From Gammaproteobacteria bacterium (GTDB taxonomy: Bacteria; Pseudomonadota; Gammaproteobacteria; Steroidobacterales; Woeseiaceae), in contig JAACFB010000024.1 of assembly GCA_009937615.1 (NCBI GenBank), positions 1 through 54,635 on the forward strand: a DNA stretch of 54,635 bases. The letters are read 5' to 3'. This document shows positions 17,662-24,719 of the stretch, one piece after another. The stretch's first letter is position 1; every line of letters starts with the position of its first letter. The notes under the pieces were generated by a model. That model saw only the letters and a program-made list of their open reading frames with translations, made no database searches and was not told the DNA's origin. Both the position numbers and the translations under genes were made by a program.

Positions 17662-18684
17662 TCAGAAAGACGTCAGGAACGAAGCCGCGTTGCCACCGAT
17701 CGGACCGATCCCGGCGCGTGCGGAGCGCAGGTATTCGGAGCCCTGCGGATAGTCGTCCGGCTGCGGATTGCAGACACGAAGAACGCGGTTGCGATGATAC
17801 AGTCGCAGCTGTGAGGCCAGCGGAATGACCCGTTCCGGGTCACCACCCGTCAGTTCCTCGTGCAGTACCGGCAGCCGGTACCATGGAACATTCATGTCGG
17901 CATGGTGGGCATTGTGATAACCGAAGTTCAGTGTCAGCCAGTTCAGTTTCTCGAATCGCAGCGATAACGGAACGCTGAACGTATGCTCCTGTTCCCAGGC
18001 CCGGTCACCTTTGTGCGGCGGCTGTACGTACTCGAACAAGGTTGCATGGTAAGGATAGTCATGCTGTAAGGCATCCATGAAACGAAGGACATGCATCATC
18101 AGCAGATACGCGATGGCATACAGAATTGCGACCTTGGGGAAACTGATCAGCAGTGCCGTGTAAACACCGCCACGAATCGCGATTACGGTCACGTTTCGGG
18201 TTCGCTGGTCCCGGCGCTCGGGAATGATGAATGACGTAAACACCATGATGAAGTGCATGATCAGGTCGTGGGCCGGGATGTAAAACCACTCGAGAAATCG
18301 CGTTACACGAAGGATGTTCGGGTGGCGCTCGAAAAATTCCTCGTACTCGAACCACACGACGTCATCATTGTCGACGTGGTGACGGAAATGCTTGTAGCGC
18401 ATATCTTCGTACGTGCCGTACGCGGCGCCACAGAGCCAGCTCATGGCGCGGCCCAACCACGCGTTGTGACGGCTGCGCGCAAACACGAGATGGTGGCCAC
18501 ATTCGTGGATAAGGTAGGCCGCGATTGTCATGGCATGGGCCAGAAGCAGCGTGGCGAGCAGGCTGATCGCCATGGAGTCGTTGAACAAACCGGCGAAGCC
18601 CAGCACATAGCCGCCCACCGCGTAGAGCACGGCGGCGCCGTTGTAGCGTAAGCCTTGCGGTTCTTTGAGCAGTCCGGTAGCCAT
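17662..18684 (-). CDS. Membrane fatty acid desaturase
   Basis: A 340-residue integral membrane di-iron enzyme. Three histidine clusters are in order: HECGHH at 60-65, HFRHH at 99-103 and HNAHH around 258. Hydrophobic spans surround them (residues about 15-55, 140-175, 190-210). It inserts a double bond or hydroxyl into an acyl chain or similar lipid in the inner membrane, using an external electron donor not encoded nearby. The ATG start has no clear Shine-Dalgarno. The gene diverges from the PII gene and is followed closely by a LuxR regulator. Regiospecificity cannot be predicted. Confidence 0.88.
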   Translation of the reverse strand: MATGLLKEPQGLRYNGAAVLYAVGGYVLGFAGLFNDSMAISLLATLLLAHAMTIAAYLIHECGHHLVFARSRHNAWLGRAMSWLCGAAYGTYEDMRYKHFRHHVDNDDVVWFEYEEFFERHPNILRVTRFLEWFYIPAHDLIMHFIMVFTSFIIPERRDQRTRNVTVIAIRGGVYTALLISFPKVAILYAIAYLLMMHVLRFMDALQHDYPYHATLFEYVQPPHKGDRAWEQEHTFSVPLSLRFEKLNWLTLNFGYHNAHHADMNVPWYRLPVLHEELTGGDPERVIPLASQLRLYHRNRVLRVCNPQPDDYPQGSEYLRSARAGIGPIGGNAASFLTSF

Positions 18685-18722
18685 TGTTTTCGTTGCGAAT
18701 TGCTGATTCCTTGTACACTTAG

Positions 18723-19124
<402 letters not shown>

Positions 19125-19164
19125 GGCTGCCCCTGCAAGCGAAGCGCCCGGCCCGGGTTCGCGC

Positions 19165-19656
19165 TCAGCCGATAAAGCGGCGCCAGTGTTCGAGCTTTTC
19201 GCCGAAACGCATCGATGCGTAAGCGGGGCTCGTGGATGGCAGGACCACCTGCTCGAGGTTCGTGCCGCCCGTCGCCATGCGGGCATACAGTTGCGCCGCT
19301 TTGCGGCCGTTGAACCCGATCCGCCGAATGTCGCGGTGATTTGAAAAAAACTCCTGAAAATCATTCGCCTCTGCTGAGTCCATTCGAATGTCGGCATCCA
19401 TGCTGCCGGGCCGCACCGACATTGCGAGCACGTCCCAGACGGCGATGCGCTGCTCGAGCAGCGCCGCACACCGCTGCTCATAAGATCCCTCTGCACCGGC
19501 AAGCTCGCGCATAATGCGCCAGAAAACGTTTTGAGGGTGGGCATAATACTGCTGCTCGCGCAGCGACCGTTGTCCCGGCAGACTGCCGAGAATCAGGGTG
19601 CGCGCATCGCCGCGCGCGATTGGCGGAAAGCCCGCGTCCGGCAGATCAGTAGCCAA
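19165..19656 (-). CDS. DNA-deoxyinosine glycosylase (family 6 uracil-DNA glycosylase superfamily)
   Basis: A 163-residue DNA repair enzyme. The N-terminal GSLPGQRSLREQQYYAHPQNVFW is the signature of hypoxanthine-DNA glycosylases, which remove deaminated adenine. The C-terminal LPSTSPAYASMRF matches the family's second motif. The TTG start overlaps the end of the upstream dehydrogenase gene by 11 bp, suggesting coupled translation. It converges with glnK across 40 bp. The functional link with the dehydrogenase is not obvious. Confidence 0.85.
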   Translation of the reverse strand: MATDLPDAGFPPIARGDARTLILGSLPGQRSLREQQYYAHPQNVFWRIMRELAGAEGSYEQRCAALLEQRIAVWDVLAMSVRPGSMDADIRMDSAEANDFQEFFSNHRDIRRIGFNGRKAAQLYARMATGGTNLEQVVLPSTSPAYASMRFGEKLEHWRRFIG

Positions 19657-20749
19657 GCGCCGGGTCGACCACGTTCAGCAACGCATCACCGGCGGCGAAG
19701 CGGCGCAGATTTTCCTTGATCAGCGTGATGTGGCGAGCGCGGTTGCCGCCGTTACTGGCTACGTGCGGCGTGATAATGACGTTATGCATTTGCCAAAGCG
19801 GGTGATCCTCAGGCAAAGGTTCCGGGTCGGTAACGTCCAGCCCGGCGCCGGCAATTTGGCCGCTCTCGAGCGCGGCGACCAGGTCGTCGGTCACGACACT
19901 CTTGCCGCGACCGATACTGATGAAATAGGCGCCTCGCTTGGCCGCCGCAAAAAATTTGGCGTCATACAGACCCTCCGTTTCCGGCGTCAAGGGCAGCGCA
20001 TTGACGATGAAGTCCGCCTGGCCGGCGAGGTCGTGCAGCTCGTCCGACAGGCCGACGTAGTCGACGAAATCCGGCCCTTCCCGTGAGCTGCGCCGGGTCG
20101 CGATGACGCGCATATCGAGCGCCGCCGCGCGGCGCGCAGCCTCCGTGCCGATGCCGCCGAGGCCCGAGACGAGCATGGTCTTGCCGGCGATCGACTGCAT
20201 GCCGTCCGAGATCGTCGAATCATCGAGCCACTGGCCCGAAGGCATCGACTTGCCATAGGGAACGAGGCCGCGCGCAAGGCTCAGTGCCAGCGCGATAACG
20301 TGTTCGCCGATGATCGGAGACGCCAGTTTCCGCGCATTGGTCAGCAGAATCTCGCCGCTGCCGACCCGTTCTGCGGCGATGCAGCGATCGGCTCCGGCGG
20401 ACAGTATCTGTATCCAGACAAGCTCCGCGGCCGCCGCTACGAGTTCTTGCGAACAATAGCCGATAATGACATCGGCGTCCTTTACGTGCCCAAGCGCCTC
20501 CCGTTGCGATCCCACGAACACAAACTGCGCACCGGGAACGAGACTTTCGAATTCGGCAGCAACTCCGCCTATCTCACGAATGACGATTTTTTGCGGCATG
20601 TGCCAGCCCGGCAGATCACGTACGGCGACGGCGCCCGGCTCCATACCCGTTTGCTCGATGAGTTTTTCGATTTCCGTCTCTGCAACCACAATGGTAGAAG
20701 CGATCAGGCTGGCTGCGGCACAGGCCGCACGGACTATAAACGGATGCAT
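19646..20749 (-). CDS. D-2-hydroxyacid dehydrogenase with an apparent signal peptide
   Basis: A 367-residue NAD(P)-dependent dehydrogenase of the D-isomer-specific family. The start at 20749 has GGAG 7 bases upstream. The first 24 residues (MHPFIVR, a hydrophobic AACAAASLIASTIVVA run, then ETE) look like a Sec signal peptide. The Rossmann motif is GLGGIGTEAARRA, with ATRR after the next strand suggesting NADP. The catalytic Arg is in IGRGKSV, the acid is in DVTDPEPLPEDHPLW and the His is in TPHVAS. Members reduce 2-keto acids. A dinucleotide-dependent enzyme in the periplasm would be odd, so either the leader is a membrane anchor or the cofactor is carried out folded. It overlaps the glycosylase gene. 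Confidence 0.85.
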   Translation of the reverse strand: MHPFIVRAACAAASLIASTIVVAETEIEKLIEQTGMEPGAVAVRDLPGWHMPQKIVIREIGGVAAEFESLVPGAQFVFVGSQREALGHVKDADVIIGYCSQELVAAAAELVWIQILSAGADRCIAAERVGSGEILLTNARKLASPIIGEHVIALALSLARGLVPYGKSMPSGQWLDDSTISDGMQSIAGKTMLVSGLGGIGTEAARRAAALDMRVIATRRSSREGPDFVDYVGLSDELHDLAGQADFIVNALPLTPETEGLYDAKFFAAAKRGAYFISIGRGKSVVTDDLVAALESGQIAGAGLDVTDPEPLPEDHPLWQMHNVIITPHVASNGGNRARHITLIKENLRRFAAGDALLNVVDPALGY

Positions 20750-20872
20750 CGGCTGTCTCCGACGGGTTCGGTCTTGGCCATGGTTTAGTGACAGCAAAGT
20801 TTAGACGGAGACGAATGCGGATGTCCAAGCGCCCGAACTGCGTAACCAGACAGACGTCGGGCAAGCAGAGCC

Positions 20873-21808
20873 CTATGCCGGGAAGAAATCGATCGGTTTT
20901 GTCGTCGTGATCGGCTCGACGTCTTTGGCCTCGAAGCGGAACAGCTTGACGCGCTGGACGAGCTTGCGTTCGAGGTCGTCGTCGCCAAGCTCGCTCGAGA
21001 CTACCTCGCAGAACGTGACTTCTCCGGACGGCGCGATTGTCAGGCGCAGCACGAGCTTACCCTCGAGCGTCGGGTCCTGACGCAGTGCGCGATTGTACAG
21101 TGCAAAAATCGCGCCCTTGTTCTTGTCAAAAACGAGTTCGATTTCCTCTCGCGACCGCGACGCTTTACCGCTCGTACCGGTCCGCCGCGCGCCACCTGCA
21201 GACTGGCCGAGACCGGCGACCGGGCTCGAGACCTGCGTCGTGGAGCGCCCGGCTATGCCGGTGCCACCGGTGTTGCGACTGAGGCCCGCGGTATTGATAC
21301 CCGAGGAGGCTGTGCCCGCCTTCGAGGTAATCATCGAGCGCTCGTTGCGTTCGGCTTCGCCCACCGATGCCGTGAGCGGGCGGTCGTCGGCCACGGAATC
21401 AAGGAGATCCTTGTCAACGAGCTGCGACAGATCCTCTGCGAACGGCATGAGCGCAGCCTGCGCTTTTTCACGCGCAATCTCGGTCGTGTCTACGGGTTCC
21501 GGCTCCGGCTCGGGCTCCTTTTCGACGACCTGCTCGGGCTCAGGGTCATCCGGCTCGGGCTCCGGCTCCGGTTCTGGCGGCTGTGGCGGCGGCGGTGGCG
21601 GCTGCTGTTCGAGCAGCAGCTGCGCAATTCGCGGCGGAATCTCCTCCACCTCGTAGGGGTCGGGCTCCGGAGTCGGCAGGAACGGCCAAACCAGCCCGAG
21701 GACCGCAACAGCAATGAATACGATGCCGAGCAGGCGCTGGAATTTCTTTTCCTGGCCCGCCCCTATTGTCCATGGCAGCTCGTACTCTCTGTAATACGGT
21801 AAATCCAC
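20873..21808 (-). CDS. TonB-like protein with AgmX/PglI-type C-terminal domain
   Basis: A 311-residue inner-membrane-anchored, periplasm-spanning protein. A cytoplasmic N-terminus with YELPWTIGAGQEKKFQRL precedes one membrane span (about residues 27-45). A Pro/Glu-rich rigid linker follows (about 69-106), then a Ser/Gly-rich region. The last 95 residues (REEIELVFDKNKGAIFALYNRAL to the end) form the TonB-like domain also found in AgmX/GltJ and PglI. It should couple ExbB/ExbD motion to an outer-membrane or periplasmic partner. It is the last gene of the ten-gene operon, 21 bp after exbD. It differs from classical TonB in this C-terminal domain, so a siderophore role should not be assumed. Confidence 0.88.
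   Translation of the reverse strand: MDLPYYREYELPWTIGAGQEKKFQRLLGIVFIAVAVLGLVWPFLPTPEPDPYEVEEIPPRIAQLLLEQQPPPPPPQPPEPEPEPEPDDPEPEQVVEKEPEPEPEPVDTTEIAREKAQAALMPFAEDLSQLVDKDLLDSVADDRPLTASVGEAERNERSMITSKAGTASSGINTAGLSRNTGGTGIAGRSTTQVSSPVAGLGQSAGGARRTGTSGKASRSREEIELVFDKNKGAIFALYNRALRQDPTLEGKLVLRLTIAPSGEVTFCEVVSSELGDDDLERKLVQRVKLFRFEAKDVEPITTTKPIDFFPA
21491..21604 (-). repeat. Pro/Glu dipeptide-repeat tract inside the TonB-like gene
   Basis: Codons 69-106 of the TonB-like gene encode polyproline followed by repeated Glu-Pro pairs, and the DNA is a degenerate run of GGCTCC/GGTTCC-type hexamers. In TonB proteins such a tract forms an extended rod across the periplasm. Slippage here could alter the rod length between strains. 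Confidence 0.7.
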
Positions 21809-21829
21809 TCGTAACTCCTGACCGTACGG

Positions 21830-22357
21830 TTATCGCGCCGCGGCGACCTGATCCAGCTTCTCGGAACTCTTCTGCAGAACCGCGAGCGAGATCTGTCCGT
21901 AATCCGATGCCGTACAGGTCGCCATCACTTTTTTGAGCAGCCTGTACGGAATGTCCTTGTCTCCCATGATCGTGACCTCGCGGCCGGCGATGTCGTCCTG
22001 TGCCTCACGGCGCATGACCCGGTCGTTCTGTGATTTCAGAGCCTGCCGCAGTGCAGGAATGTCGTTGCCCGTGAGCGCCATGACGTCACTGACCCTGGCA
22101 ACCGGCTCACCCTGGACGAGGATGTCCGTATCGCTGATCAATATCACAACCGTCTCCTTCGCCTTCTCTTCGGCTATCGACTCGGGCAGCTGCACGTCCT
22201 TGGCGTTGGGCAGCACCTCGACGTCCGATGAATTGACCAGCAGGAAGAAAACGAGAATCGTGAAAATATCCATCAGCGAAACAAGGTTGAGCGCACCGCT
22301 GCGCTTGTTGCGCTTGTGATGCTTCGCCATGCGCTTTGCGCGGTGAGACTTGACCAT
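21830..22357 (-). CDS. ExbD/TolR-family protein (keeps the membrane Asp)
   Basis: A 175-residue biopolymer transport protein. The cytoplasmic basic N-terminus (about 20 residues) leads into one membrane helix, SLMDIFTILVFFLL, in which Asp30 occupies the position of the proton-carrying Asp of ExbD (Asp25) and TolR (Asp23). The periplasmic part has the ExbD fold pattern (TVVILISDTDILVQGEPV; ITIMGDKDIPYRLLKKVMATC-like). With ExbB it makes a proton-driven motor. It lies 2 bp after the second exbD and 21 bp before the TonB-like gene. Confidence 0.9.
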   Translation of the reverse strand: MVKSHRAKRMAKHHKRNKRSGALNLVSLMDIFTILVFFLLVNSSDVEVLPNAKDVQLPESIAEEKAKETVVILISDTDILVQGEPVARVSDVMALTGNDIPALRQALKSQNDRVMRREAQDDIAGREVTIMGDKDIPYRLLKKVMATCTASDYGQISLAVLQKSSEKLDQVAAAR

Positions 22358-22359
22358 CG

Positions 22360-22872
22360 CTACGCGCCTCCCTGCAGAATCGGCGCGTCTCCGATCGAAA
22401 TATCAGGAAACAGGTCGAAACGTACGATCTCATCTTCCTCGATCCTTTCCGCGATACGCACTCGGTCCATGACCTGGACCAGCGTGTCATAAGCAATATC
22501 GGATTCGAGCAGGATCGAGGCGTCGGTCTTGGTTGGATAACCCTCTTTAATTTCCGTCAGCTTCTCGCTCAGGGCTTTGAAGTCGTAGCCATCTTCGCCG
22601 TTCGGATATACACCGAGGAGGCCCTGGTTGCGATCGCCGACCTCGATCTTGTCCGTCCTGACGATCACTTCCAGTTGAAACGTCAAGTCCTGCGGATCCG
22701 CGGGCTCGGTAGAGGAGCCTGGCAGATTCAATTCGAGAATCGCCAAACGCGAGAACACAGCGGTAATCAGCAGGAAAGGAACCAGGATGACCATCAGGTT
22801 CATGAATGCCGTGATGTTGAGTTCAGCCGTCTCCACGTTGTGGCGACGGCCGCCTCTGCGGCTACGGATCAT
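22360..22872 (-). CDS. ExbD/TolR-family protein with Asn in place of the membrane Asp
   Basis: A 170-residue ExbD paralogue. The membrane helix reads TAFMNLMVILVPFLLITAVF; Asn25 (codon AAC, 22798-22800 on the complement) aligns with the Asp that carries protons in ExbD and TolR. The periplasmic domain is recognisable but has an inserted, acidic region (GVYPNGEDGYDFKALSEKL). It lies 1 bp after exbB and 2 bp before the Asp-containing exbD, so the two are translated together and probably pair in one complex. A neutral partner would leave one proton-carrying residue per ExbD dimer. I have seen FMNLM-type ExbD sequences in other proteobacteria, so this is likely a family trait, not a sporadic mutation. 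Confidence 0.9.
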   Translation of the reverse strand: MIRSRRGGRRHNVETAELNITAFMNLMVILVPFLLITAVFSRLAILELNLPGSSTEPADPQDLTFQLEVIVRTDKIEVGDRNQGLLGVYPNGEDGYDFKALSEKLTEIKEGYPTKTDASILLESDIAYDTLVQVMDRVRIAERIEEDEIVRFDLFPDISIGDAPILQGGA

Positions 22873-22873
22873 C

Positions 22874-23524
22874 TCAGGCCCCGGTTGTCTTGAGCGAACG
22901 TTCGGTTACGGCATTCAGAAACTTGACGCTCGCCATCTCGAGACTGTCGACGAGCTGGTTGGTCTTCGTTTGCAGCACCGCGTGCGTCAACAACAGCGGA
23001 ATAGCCACCATCAGGCCGAATGCGGTCGTATTCATCGCGACCGAGATACTGGCCGACAACAGGTCCGCCTTATCCGCCGGATTGGCGTTCGAAACCGCGG
23101 TGAAAGCTCGAATCAGGCCGATAATCGTGCCAAGCAGCCCGAGCAGCGTGGCAATGTTTGCCAGGGTTGCCAGATAGTGCGTGCGTTTCTCGAGCCGCGG
23201 CAGTACCTCCATCATGCTCTCCTCCATCGCTTTCTCGATATCGTCACGGCGACGGGCAGACTTCACGCGGTACAGGCCGTAGGTCAGGATCGAGGCAATG
23301 GCTGCCTTCGACTTGGCGGTATGCTGTGCCGCCTCCTGAAAATTACCGGCTTTAAGGAACGGCACGATCTTTGTCCATAACGCACGGTTATTCGCACCCG
23401 ACATGGTCAGGTACATCCAGCGCTCGATGGCGATCGCCACGCCGAACGCAAACACGAACAGGATCGGGTACATGAACGCACCGCCCTGCTGAAAAAAACG
23501 CACTATGGCGCCCAAAGTGTCCAT
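22874..23524 (-). CDS. MotA/TolQ/ExbB-family proton channel protein
   Basis: A 216-residue inner-membrane protein with three spans: residues about 12-32, 105-130 and 150-175. The pore motifs are LLGLLGTIIGLIRAF and SISVAMNTTAFGLMVAIPLLL; the threonines in GTIIG and MNTTAFG correspond to the conserved pore Thr residues of ExbB and TolQ. It forms the pentameric stator around the ExbD helices. It follows the small unknown exported protein by 53 bp, the largest gap inside the operon, so an internal promoter is possible. Confidence 0.92.
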   Translation of the reverse strand: MDTLGAIVRFFQQGGAFMYPILFVFAFGVAIAIERWMYLTMSGANNRALWTKIVPFLKAGNFQEAAQHTAKSKAAIASILTYGLYRVKSARRRDDIEKAMEESMMEVLPRLEKRTHYLATLANIATLLGLLGTIIGLIRAFTAVSNANPADKADLLSASISVAMNTTAFGLMVAIPLLLTHAVLQTKTNQLVDSLEMASVKFLNAVTERSLKTTGA

Positions 23525-23577
23525 TTGATTGCTCCTCTAATAAATCAAACAGTTTTCTAAATCTGAGCGGCTTCCGC

Positions 23578-24045
23578 CTACTCGCTCTCCTGGCCGTACA
23601 GGTCGCCGTAGTAATCGACCTGACGCGTGAACTCGTCGCGGTCCAGCGGAGCCAATACTTCATCCAGCAGGCTGTTCACCGGCCGGCCCATCAGGTCACC
23701 CGGGCCCGCCTTCTGCCACGGCACGATATAAAGCACTTTCGGTAGCTCCTGGTTACCCGTTATCTCGGTGCGCCCCAACTCCATCCTGTCCATTACCTGT
23801 CCATTCGATCGTTGCCGGGTAACGTCGGCCGCAAGGCTCTCTGACGTCACGGCCGGCTCCAGCTCGTCGCGCTCCCGATCGTCAGCCATCGACGTATCCG
23901 CCGTTGTTTCAGGCGCCTCTGATGCGGGACCTGGCAACCGGGCCTCGTTCTCCCCTTCCTGAGCGTGAGAAAAGATGGCAAACGCCGCCAACAGCGTGGC
24001 CAGCATGAATCGGGGGCCGAATACCTTGAAAACTCGAGTATTCAT
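23578..24045 (-). CDS. Small exported protein of unknown function, ExbB-linked
   Basis: 155 residues from the ATG at 24045, which has GGAG 8 bases upstream; starting here also removes the overlap with the TPR lipoprotein gene (5-bp gap). Residues 1-28 are a signal peptide (MNTRVFKVFGPRFMLATLLA, then FSHAQ). A low-complexity acidic stretch follows. The final 60 residues are more ordered: ELPKVLYIVPWQKAGPGD, then SLLDEVLAPLDRDEFTRQV. I do not recognise a domain. The position between the TPR proteins and ExbB suggests a periplasmic link between the motor and the TPR scaffold; this is inference. Confidence 0.75.
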   Translation of the reverse strand: MNTRVFKVFGPRFMLATLLAAFAIFSHAQEGENEARLPGPASEAPETTADTSMADDRERDELEPAVTSESLAADVTRQRSNGQVMDRMELGRTEITGNQELPKVLYIVPWQKAGPGDLMGRPVNSLLDEVLAPLDRDEFTRQVDYYGDLYGQESE

Positions 24046-24050
24046 GTCCG

Positions 24051-24719
24051 TCACTCCGCCACGTTTGCCGTCCTCTGATTTGCCGCCACGCGGCGCCTCA
24101 GATCCGAAATCCACTTCTCGACCTGCTTGTCTTCACCCACAAGCTCCTGATAACGCTCAAAATGCTTTAAAGCGGTATCCAGGCGCTGCAGGTACAGCTC
24201 GTTCAAAACGCCCAGGTTGTAGTGTGCCAAGGCATAGTCGGGTGCCGCTGTGACGGCCTTCAAATAAGCGGCCTCTGCCTCCAAAAACTTGCCGTTTCTG
24301 CGAAACAGCAGGCCCTGCTGGTTCAATGCCGGCGCGTACACGGGATCGAGCGCCAGTGCCGCGTCAATTTCCCGCTGCACCGCTGCATCGTCTCCGGCTT
24401 CGCTATAGAGGATCGCCAGGTTCACATGCGCGGCCGGGTAGCCGGGATAACGCAACAGGAACGCCTGAAGGTGCCGTTCGGCGGCATCAAAATCGCCACC
24501 TGCCATGAGAGCGGCAGCCTGCTTGAACATCGTCAGCGCCTGCGGTGGCGCCAGCGCCATCGGCGCCTGCTCGTCGCTGACGGGCGCCGCAGCGCTCTCA
24601 CCGGCCGGGGGAACTGCCGCTCCCGGGTACGATGAAGCGCAACCCGCGCTGGCGAGCGCGATGCCCAGCATCAGCGCAGACGCCGCCAGTCGGTGTTCAA
24701 TAAAGCGTCGTAACCACAT
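24051..24719 (-). CDS. TPR-repeat lipoprotein
   Basis: A 222-residue lipoprotein. The signal peptide ends in a lipobox, SAGC with Cys27. After a Pro/Ala-rich linker, residues 60-200 hold about four tetratricopeptide repeats (AAALMAGGDFDAAERHLQAF; YPAAHVNLAILYSEAGDDAA; YAPALNQQGLLFRRNGKFLE; YALAHYNLGVLNELYLQRLD). It should sit on a membrane face of the periplasm and act as a scaffold. Its start overlaps the large TPR gene by 23 bp. It resembles TPR lipoproteins of other ExbB/D-linked machines, such as GltE of Myxococcus, but only by architecture. Confidence 0.87.
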   Translation of the reverse strand: MWLRRFIEHRLAASALMLGIALASAGCASSYPGAAVPPAGESAAAPVSDEQAPMALAPPQALTMFKQAAALMAGGDFDAAERHLQAFLLRYPGYPAAHVNLAILYSEAGDDAAVQREIDAALALDPVYAPALNQQGLLFRRNGKFLEAEAAYLKAVTAAPDYALAHYNLGVLNELYLQRLDTALKHFERYQELVGEDKQVEKWISDLRRRVAANQRTANVAE

